Shown: piece by piece, positions 55,741-64,000 of the stretch
Layout: the number at the start of each line of letters is the position of its first letter
How positions within the stretch are numbered: position 1 is the first letter of the stretch
Assembly: GCA_001792895.1 (NCBI GenBank)
Contig: MARA01000037.1
Span: 186,001-250,000 of the forward strand
DNA length: 64,000 bases
Origin: Lentinus brumalis
Lineage: Eukaryota; Basidiomycota; Agaricomycetes; Polyporales; Polyporaceae
Direction: 5' to 3'
Notes under the pieces: model-generated
Told to the model about the DNA's origin: nothing
Databases searched by the model: none
What the model saw: only the letters and a program-made list of their open reading frames with translations
Made by a program: the position numbers and the translations under genes

Positions 55741-56701
55741 ATGCTATATTTGCTACTACTCTTGCACACTGTCCTTGCTGCTTCTATCCTCCCGGTCACT
55801 AGCAGTGCGTGCACCGTGCATGATCACTGTCATGGTACTACTCCTCGGCCTTATGCAGACTCGCAACACATCTCGTCAGTCACTCCGACTCACCTCGCGT
55901 GCGTTCCTGGCCTTGTTTACTCACGTCTCAACTCTCTCCAGGTCCAGTTTGATGACCAGGAGGGCGACCATTCACCGGCAATGCCATTCATGAATCATGT
56001 GGTAAGTATGTCCCCACTTCCTATCTACACACCGCTGACGCCCGATATCTTCAGGGTACGCACTCGGATCTCTTACAGTCATGTCGCCGTCTCGGTACAT
56101 TGCTCCTCGGCGGTCCACTGACATGTGTTGCGCAAGTGAGGATTCGTTCGTGGTGAGCATTGCTTTCCGGCGGTGATCTACCGGCAACTAATACTTTACT
56201 TGAACTCTCCAGCCTGCACCAGCCTTCTCCCAGCTAACCAGCATCCCTCAGAAATTGCTTACCGCTCCGGCGGTCCCAGGCGAAGCGGGGAGCGGTCCTC
56301 CCCCGGGCAGCAGGTGTGTCATGCGAATGGTGCAACTGCGACATGTGATGACTGACCGCGTCAGAACTGCCGCCCCACACGAGCTCGCCCTGCGCTGCTA
56401 CTCAGGTATGTCAGTTTCGTCGTTTCCATATACTAGAACTGATCCGAGTCACCGGTTCATAGATGCGGCATGTTCCTCAGCATACTGCCGGGAGCCGGAC
56501 TCTGCTCCGCTGTTGCCCTGGTCGCCGCTGGCTGTCGCATCGGAGATCCTGTACAAACGGATGGTGAGTTGTATCTCCACGGAGGTCTGATCGGAATCTT
56601 GACCTACTCGCGCGCAGGGAACGCCGCCTGAGTAAGTACTCCGATTGGACTCGGCAGACTTGACCGAGAGCCGTGGGTGTGTATACAGACCGGCAAGATA
56701 G
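55741..56701 (+). CDS. Candidate secreted Cys-containing protein, six exons (about 220 aa)
   Basis: In copy C the exons 55741-56001, 56055-56135, 56213-56405, 56463-56563, 56618-56631 and 56689-56701 join in phase. The introns are 53-77 bp with GTAAGT, GTGAGG, GTATGT, GTGAGT and GTAAGT donors, giving 663 nt and a stop at 56699-56701. The N-terminus MLYLLLLLHTVLAAS has the form of a secretory signal peptide. The mature part contains scattered Cys (SACTVHDHCHGTTPRPYADS, THLACVPG, LLQSCRRLG, PLTCVAQ, DAACSSAYC) and no membrane segment. A TATA box and pyrimidine-rich leader lie just upstream. The family is not recognised. Copies A and B have the same layout but disrupted frames, so this could be the one intact copy or a chance open path through decayed sequence. 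Confidence 0.42.
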
Positions 56702-59370
56702 ATAGCCCGGGCTGTCATGGAAGGTACGTCAGATCTTTGAGGCACAACACAGGTTCCATACTTACCTGTGTCTCAGATGATTACCGGCGGACAGTGGAAC
56801 AAGTCGCCGGCGTGGCCAGCATACTATGACCCTGATCCTCGGCACACGACCATCATCGTTGCCGTGTTTCGACCGTACTGTACTCCTAGGTACGTAGGCT
56901 CCATCGAGTTTCGGGCGGCGGTATGCTGAGTCGACTTGTCTGCGTAGGTCGCACCGAGAAACGTGCCTGGAGAAAACAAGGTACCTTGTAAGTCAGGCTA
57001 CTTCTGCACATCCGGCGATTGCTTACTATGTAGATCTTCTGATTGCCTAGCGAACGCGTACACTGCGTGCCGCCGTGAAGACGCACGCATTGTGTGCCGG
57101 GTCTTGACCTTCACAGAGGCGGTTCAGCGTAGCGGCTGTGTGTTGGGACGCAGAGCTGATGTCCATCAAGTGCCGACAAGTTCGAGAACGCTGCCGGGCT
57201 GTCGATGAACGTGAGCAAGCATAGTCAGCAGAGGGAGGTATGTCGATAACATCGACTTGAAGTCACCGTTCACTGACCTACGCACAGCAGGTCCGAGCCA
57301 CGTCTCCGCGTGATCAAGAAATCATTGCCGAACGTACCGGCGAAATGTAGCGCAGTACTTCGCGGCTTGGCCAGGTCGCTTTCTCTGGGCTTCAAGGTAA
57401 GGTTATCGCTCTGACTTGATCTCTGTGGCCCTGGTCTGAGTGCAGTTCTCCATCAGCGCGAGGAGTCAAGACGCGAATGAATGACGGGAGAATGGCGCAG
57501 GCCGCAGGTCCGAGATACAGCAGGCTGCCAGGCGGGTATCTCCGCCCTGACACGAACGTCGATCCGTCGGTTCGCCACCAGCTCTATCAGGTACGTCAGT
57601 ATTGTTCCCCTTCCTCGTGTAAGCCAGACAGGACTGACCGGTATTACACCAGATTCGTCTACTTTGATAGCCAGTACGGCATGTTCCTCGCCGGCAGCAC
57701 GCGTCGTATCATCATGAAGGGCGGGTCGCAATTGGACCTACGGGTGTATAGATCGCCTACTGTAGCACTTCGACCAAGCTGTGGATGCGCACGCAACACG
57801 GCCACATGGATGGTCATAGGCTATCATGAATGTATGTCAGCTCTCTGAGGCATGACAGATATCGCGTACTGACCAGTACTAGTCCACCTTTCAGACGTTT
57901 CGTCCGGCGGCGAACAGTCGCGCAAGTCGCCGAGGCCCGGTCATCTCCCGGCGCATCGTCCAACGGCTCTTGTCGATGATGTTGGTGCGGATCGACTGCG
58001 GCAGAATACATGTTCGCGCAAGCTCCCCGAAGACCGCATGCTGAGTTGACCTGTCTAGAAGTCCACGTGAGGCGGCTAGAATACACAAGGTGCTCCTTGA
58101 TATCGACTCTGTGCGCCCGATACTTGCTCACCATTTACAGTTCATGCGCGCGCGATTGACTTAGTATCGCCGCGGAGGTGCGCCTTGCCGTGTGTCGGGG
58201 CCTTCCCAGGGACAGCGTCCGAGTCTAGACCGTGCGGGTGAGTAGACATCGCGCATGTTCGACCCAGTCTTCGTGCGACGAGCTGACTCCATCTAGATGT
58301 CCATATCGACTAGCCGACTTACCAGGGTGCCGGCACGTCGACGAGAACACCGCCTGCCTGCAAAAGGACGAGGTATGTGAGGCGTGCAAGATATCGAGTT
58401 GGCCATTCACTCACTCATGTTCACAGCATGACCGTTCCGCGCCATGCGACTCTAGTGTGGCTCCGGCTTTCAGTGCCGTTCGAGCTCGATGTTCGCGGCT
58501 CTTCGTTGGGTCCAGGCTTCCCAGGCAAGTCGGCACGCAGTCGAACACACCGATTGACATGTAGAGTTGCAGGTCCGGGGTTCAGGTGAGCGTGCCAGTT
58601 CTCGCCTTCGCCGGGATCTTGAGCGTTGACTGACTAGGAGTCGCTGCAGTCGCTCGCTTCCGGCCATCTTCGAGCCGAGAATACCGTCAGTCGGCTCCGG
58701 TCCAGAACACCCGCTGGGAGATAGTATGAACTACACTCGTCAGTCCAGCTCCTGCACACGCAAACGTCGAGTCGAGGGTACTCACCGTTCTCTTGCCAGT
58801 CCTTTACTTGTCTCAGCCGCGCTTGCCTGATGCACGCCTGTGCACGGCATCTGCATGTCCGGAGATGTACCTGAGCTATCTTGGCGAGGTCAGGAACGGC
58901 TACGGCTGCCGGCGCAACGCAGGTACGTCGCCATACGATTCGACTAGTCACGCACAGAGACTGAGCGGTTTCTTAGAACACTCTGCCGGGTTGTGCGGTT
59001 GTGCCCTGGCTGCATCCGACTGTTCGGCGTCCACATCTAGCAGCTGTGCGCCGGACCAAGTAAGGCGTGGTGAGGCTGGAAGGGCCCGCCGGGGTACATG
59101 TGTTGTTCAGATTTCGCGAAGACTGGCGCGTCCTGACGAGCTCCAACAGTCGCAGAGCTTGCTGTGCGGGTGCTATCAGGACAATAGTGGGCAGGAACAC
59201 GGTACGTCAGCCTCGGACTCGCTTCGGCACACGTGAAGACGGAGGAGAACTCACTGTTCGCGGCGCAGGGACGCGCCGCACACGGAACACACACGACGTC
59301 CCTCGACTCGGACACGTCAGGCGTCGAACTCGCTGGCGTGAAGTACGCACGAAATATATTGTGAGTGTCC
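56702..59370 (+). other. Second intron-dense region, copy C
   Basis: Counterpart of 31.27-33.96 kb. Donors and acceptors are conserved. The Cys-rich frame SGYFCTSGDCLLCRSSDC recurs near 56990. Compared with A there are several losses and gains of 5-30 bp, for example around 57760-57780 and 57940-58010. No gene is assigned. Confidence 0.4.
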
Positions 59371-61414
59371 AGTATCATGTCTGCACACCGGCGTGCCCGG
59401 AACACACGAGTTGTGGTCATAACGTCCCTAGCACTCGCCCTCGGTGGCGGAGGCGGGCGCTGTGACCATACGCCCGCTGTGCAAGTGCCGTCGGGCTGTC
59501 CAGCGAGCAGCCGCAGCGCGATGAGCAGGCGTCGTGTCAGCGCGTTCTCCGCGAGAGAAGCAGCGCCGTTCTGCTCACCTACCGCGCGTCGTGGATCTTG
59601 CGGACACGCCCAGGCTCTGCGACGCATCTCCCAGCAGCCAGGTGCACAGGCTATGCGTACGGCATGTCGAGCTTCGCGCGGTGTCGTCCTCGCGCCCTCA
59701 CCCCGCCGAGCTCGATTCCCGGCCGACTCACGGCTCGTCCGTCGTCGCACGGCGACCCACCATGGTCTGGGGACATCACAGACCCGCCATGCTCGTGCAC
59801 GAGGCCGTACTCGCGAGTTCGCTCCGAGGCACCCGAGCGAGCGACCTGCAAAGACGGTTTTTCGAACCCGTCTGATTGGCCTGAAAACGCGTCGCATACG
59901 ATCTTCAGGACCGTACCGGCTCGTCCGCACAGTTTCGCGGCGCTCGGGGGAGGAGCGGACGCGGGAGGGCCGTCGCAAGACGCCGCTCGCCGAAAATGCA
60001 ATGAAATCGCGCTTTCGGTCGATTTTGCGACCGGCACTGAGCGTCGTGCGAGCGGGTGGCCGCGATAGGAAACGTTCAGTGCGCTCCATGAGAGTTGGTT
60101 TGAGCGTGCTTGGGGCCTGGGTGCGAGAGATAGAGCCGGTTCTGTGCGGCAGTTCGCGAGGGTGTCGGTGCTGTCGCCGGCTGTTCCTGGACCGCTGTGC
60201 TGATGTACGAGCGTCGCAGAGCATGTGCTAGGTGAGCCTACAACATGTTCGCCACGGAGGGATGGGTCCGGGGGACGGCGGAGTCGAGTCGGTGGCTGGC
60301 GACAAGCAATGAAATCGCGATGTGGACGCGATTCTCGAGCTCCGCGGATGGGCGCGAGACCGGCTCGGACGGTCCCGGGAGGTGCAGGCGTGTCTTGACG
60401 CTGTGTCGGGACGCGTCTGGAGCTCTGCGGGGTGCGATACTTGCGGATTTGTGGGTGAGCGCGCAGTAATTCGAGGATGGCGCGACGTACCGTTGTCCCC
60501 TGCGCACGGGGCGCATATCCCCATGTTCGTACAGCATGGGCTATCGAACGCATACGGCTGCGCATGTATGCGTTGCGATATGCGGCCGGGGTGCGCGTAT
60601 TTTGCGGCCGCGCTGCAGAACACGATGCAGCGGGCCGTGTTGCGCCGGGGTCGCGGCGCAGACTGTCTCCGATGTCGCGGGGGATGGTTGGTATGCTCTG
60701 AAAAGTTCTTGATGGCGCGGGGGTAGTGCACGGCGAGCAAGCCTGGATTCTTGCTTTGTGGTGGAGACCGCGGTCTGCGGCGTGCACGCGGCGGATGCAC
60801 TCGTGTCCACGCAGGCCGGCTATGAGAGGTGGGTAGAAATATCAGCAGCAGACGGAGTGATAGTGAGGGGGTAATGTACTGCGAGCCGGGAGGGGAGCGT
60901 GGCCGGGGAGACTGCTTTGTGCGCGCACCAGCACAGCGCTGAAAGTTGGTGAGGGCACTACCTGATGCTCAACGCGCTTCCCTCCAAGTGGCGAGGGGGC
61001 AGGACGAGTCGGCGAGTTGAGGTGAGATTTGCATCGGACGAGGGATAGGCGTGTTTGAGAAAAGGTGTATTCGGGGAGCTTACTACATCGTGTATACGCG
61101 GAATACGCACTCGTCTACGCGGTGTGCGCACTGGTGGTACACGCGCGTGCACGGCCAATAGACTGAACATCGCGCCAGGAGGGCTCGAGAGCGTCGAGAA
61201 CGGCGGCGAGCGGCGGCTGAGTACGGGCAATGCGTGCTTTGAGTGCGGCTCGAGAGTCTTGAGCAGGGGCAGCCCAGGTGCGGCCAGAGCGTGCGTTGAG
61301 CGTGGTCGAAGGAGGGCGACGGTGGCCGTCTGCGGTGTCGAGAGCGGGACGTGAGCCAATCACAGCTCTTGGGCACGGGGCGGGATCGGGGCGCTTTGAG
61401 GAGGAAGGGAGGAC
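59371..61414. other. GC-rich unit tail, copy C, diverged
   Basis: It matches the A/B tail to about 60.06 kb, then diverges strongly. Still, both hairpins are kept (60004-60025 and 60313-60333) with different loops. A CCAATCACAGCTCTTG element at about 61356-61371 corresponds to CCAATCACAACTCTTG of copies A and B. Long open frames on both strands are attributed to GC richness. Confidence 0.4.
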
Positions 61415-61766
61415 GCAGTGGACGTGGAGAGACGCAGTGGACGGGGATACGCACAGAAGAGAGAGTCTGTCGTCCAATCCCGAGTCCACCAGCCGATAAC
61501 ACATGTCTGGCTGGGTCCGTTCGCGCCAGGGCGGATCTTGGGCACTCGAATACGCTGTGGGCCACTCTAGCTCTGGCAACGTCGGGCGGGCAGTAGACAG
61601 CACCGATGGGTGTGTCTTGCGTGGGCTCTCCGCTAGGAATGGCGGGAAAGCAGATCCCAGATGGCTCCACGTGACCGGCGTAGTATGTCATAAGGTGTAG
61701 CGCGTCCAACTCTCTCGCCCTCCTCCTCCTACTCTTCCTTGCTCACCGTCTCTATCCCCGACCGCC

Positions 61767-63070
61767 ATGAGCAAGACCCACGCGGCTTATGCGCCCTCGT
61801 CCGACGCCAGCCGCCGCATCCTCGACGAAATCGAGGAGCAGTTCCGCTTGACCAAGGAGGACCTCACGCGCATCACTGCCCAGTTCCTCGAGGACTTCTC
61901 GCTCGGTCTCAGAGAGTACAACCACCCGATGGCCATGATGTACGTCCTGGGTGACCTCGCAAGTGCGGCATGCATTCACGCGATAAGCTCTGTAGCCCGA
62001 CATTCGTGACCGGAGTACCGAACGGTTCAGAAACTGGGTGAGTCTTCAGCTATCTCCTACCTCTGGCCCCTCCTTCCCCCTGCTCGCTGCCTGCGTATCA
62101 TGCCTATCGTGCAACAGGAGCCGTGCAAACAACGGTCGTCTTCCGCATTGACGCGCTCTCGTACGAGTCTTGGATTCGCGCGCTCCTTATGGCAGTTTGC
62201 TCTGGCATCAAGAAGCTCCATTGCGTCCAGCGACCGAGATTACGCACTCGGCGTAACCCATCCATCGATATGACAAGTATGGGAGCGCAGCTCACCGGCA
62301 GTCCGTCCCTTCGTGCGGGATGCGCGACTGTGCGCGCCGTCCCTTGGGTTCTCAGGGCGTCGCGTACGCGCGCAGCATTTCCTTCGTTCTCTGGCTTGCT
62401 GTCACAGGACCGCGAAGAATGCGAAGTTTTGCATGCGAAGTCGCGGTACCTTTTGCGTGACGACGTCATACTTGGGCTCGGACGTCCTTGATCTTGTCGA
62501 GCGCTTCCAAGATCCCGAACTGATCTGACGGCCTTGCAGAACATTTCTCGCGCTCGATCTCGGCGGAACAAACCTGTACGAGTCCACGCCCTCATATAGG
62601 CTTGCGTGATAATAACCTTCACCGCCGTCCAGGCGAGTCTGCGAAGTCGAGCTACTCGGCAACCACGAGTTCGTCTTGAGGCAGCAGAAGTACAAGGTGT
62701 CGGATGCCCTGAAGACAGGAGAGGCCACAGCTCTGTTTGGTGAGTGATATGCCTAATCGCCGTGCCGCACGCGTGGCTTACTGTAGCCGAAACTCTCCCG
62801 CAGATTACCTGGCCGATTCCGTCGACGCCTTCCTGACCGAGTACGCTTCCGCCGTCCCTTCAAGTCCCTCATCCGAACGAGGCAATCCGTTCGCGTCCCC
62901 ATCGCTGTCGGAAGAGCCGGCGGTTCCTCTTGGTCTCACATTCAGCTTCCCCGTCGAACAAACTGCTCTTAACGAAGGAAAGATCCTGACTTGGACGAAA
63001 GGCTTCGCTGCGAAGAACGCCATCGCGGTGAACTTGCTCCAGGACGCCTTCGCGACGCATCTGGCCCTGA
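61767..63070 (+). pseudogene. Hexokinase 5' half, copy D
   Basis: Exon 1 is 61767-61939 and exon 2 61996-62037; here the intron 1 acceptor is TAG instead of CAG. Exons 3-5 follow from 62540. The last exon reads GLTFSFPVEQTALNEGKIL, TWTKGFAAKNAIAV and then LALNDAR. It lacks a GTG codon found in the other copies next to the catalytic Asp position and then runs into the same unrelated sequence. Confidence 0.82.
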
Positions 63071-64000
63071 ACGATGCGAGGCGGCGGCGGCGGACTGCGG
63101 CGGCATGTGTAGACAGCGGAATATATCTGTTCGCGCGATTCGCGGTGGATCTCGGGTGTGCGATCATATCGTCGACGAGGACCCGCCGATAAAAACGTTG
63201 GAAAGGGCGGTTTGGGAGGCATATAGAAACGTAGGATCCTTCGCTGAGATTGTGTGCCCTCTGCGCGGACTTCTGCGCGCGATGGGCTTCTGCGGCCTCG
63301 GAAAAGCGTTCATTCGGGCTACCTAGTACATGCAGCAGCGAGAGAAATACACGGCTTTCCCCAGAGCTCCCGCCCGCAACCCGCTCGAAAAACGCTCCCT
63401 GCAGGTGGATTAATGCGGGCGCCTATCCCGGGACTTGACGCGATCTCGTGTCTCGGCGCGTTGCGCTTGCTTCCCGCCACCACTGCCTCCGTCCCTCTTG
63501 CCCGCCACACTCGACGCTGCTCGGAACTCGACAACGGTACTCAAAGGTAAGCCGCGTCCGCCGCAACGCAGGACGCGCTCTGGAACACGTACCTCATTGC
63601 AGCGCACACGCATCACTCCGCACGGCGCGACGCCTGCTCCAAGCATCGGGCTTCGTGCACTATACTGCCAGTGAGTCGCTGCACAGCCCGACCAATCAGG
63701 CCCGCAAGCTGGCGTCCGGTACGGAGGAGGTAGGCTGTGCATCCAGTGAGTACGTACGCATATTGGAGTCGCGTTCGCGTCGAGCTTCGCGCAGTGCAGT
63801 CGACAAGTCGCCGGAGCAGCCCGAATGCTTCTTGACTCTACACACAGGTGAGTAGCCGTATGCGGAGAAAAGGCTGAAACGTACCGTTTGCGCCTGTCCT
63901 GCTCGCGTCTGCGCCGGCGGAACGCTGCTCACGGCAGTAGGTACCGTGCGTGCACTGTAATCGTCTTCGCATCGACGGCAGCCAGTGAATCGCAGGTACC
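63071..64000 (+). other. Start of intron-dense region, copy D
   Basis: Matches the region after the hexokinase fragment in the other copies. The 54-bp segment is single here and altered (GTAGGATCCTTCGCTGAG). Donors GTAAGC near 63547 and GTGAGT near 63672 and 63849 are conserved. It continues beyond the window. Confidence 0.4.

Larger units (their letters stand above)
46241..61414 (+). repeat. Array unit, copy C (with pogo insertion and 54-bp satellite)
   Basis: Third copy with an intact promoter and hexokinase exon 1. Relative to the other units it contains a 3821-bp pogo-type transposon (47306-51126) in hexokinase intron 2 and ten extra copies of a 54-bp segment (51857-52450). Without these it is about 10.8 kb. 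Its tail (about 60.0-61.2 kb) has diverged clearly from the A and B tails. Confidence 0.85.
61415..64000 (+). repeat. Array unit, copy D (partial, cut by window end)
   Basis: Fourth copy, starting with the same promoter sequence as copy C. It covers the hexokinase 5' half and the first part of the intron-dense region. The window ends inside it, so the array continues to the right. Confidence 0.85.

Overview
The window looks like nuclear DNA of a filamentous basidiomycete, most likely an agaricomycete. Gene models only work with many introns of about 50-67 bp with fungal GT-AG borders. The recognisable proteins are eukaryotic: ribonucleotide reductase small subunit, a LAMMER-like kinase, a MYND finger protein and hexokinase. 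The mobile elements are a Helitron and a pogo-type transposon, both common in fungi. Nothing prokaryotic is visible.

Layout. (1) About 1-18 kb is a gene region with diverse, mostly lineage-specific genes: an unknown five-exon gene (2336-4093, +), an unknown protein with a small Cys cluster (about 5.2-6.3 kb, -), an F-box-like/nucleotidyltransferase-like protein (7217-8364, -), a LAMMER/CLK-like kinase (10481-11772, +), a MYND zinc-finger protein with a GC-AG intron (14070-14902, -), and a complete five-exon ribonucleotide reductase small subunit (16803-17974, -). The reductase is the only clearly intact housekeeping gene. (2) About 18.7-24.8 kb is a Helitron with Rep and Pif1-like helicase regions, broken by three frame changes. 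One lies in a G6 run at the helicase Walker A motif. (3) About 25.15 kb to the window end is a head-to-tail array of a unit of roughly 10.5-10.8 kb, present three times plus the start of a fourth. Each unit starts with a promoter and the 5' half of a hexokinase gene with its introns kept. This is followed by about 8.5 kb of intron-dense + strand sequence that includes a TATA-driven candidate secreted-protein gene, and then by a GC-rich tail with CCAAT-type boxes and small hairpins.

The copies differ in informative ways. Copy A joins copy B through a junction that lacks the promoter and most of hexokinase exon 1. Copy B is rich in small deletions up to about 42.89 kb, then carries a 527-bp direct duplication and becomes almost identical to copy A. 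Copy C has a 3.82-kb pogo element inserted at a TA in hexokinase intron 2 and an 11 x 54-bp satellite that is single-copy in the other units. The window ends inside copy D.

Several otherwise good coding regions (F-box/NTase-like gene, MYND gene, Helitron, pogo transposase) are interrupted by changes equivalent to loss of one base, two of them certainly and one possibly in homopolymer runs. This may reflect real decay or consensus error, and the copy B pattern makes assembly quality a live question. Functions for most of the array unit cannot be assigned from sequence alone.
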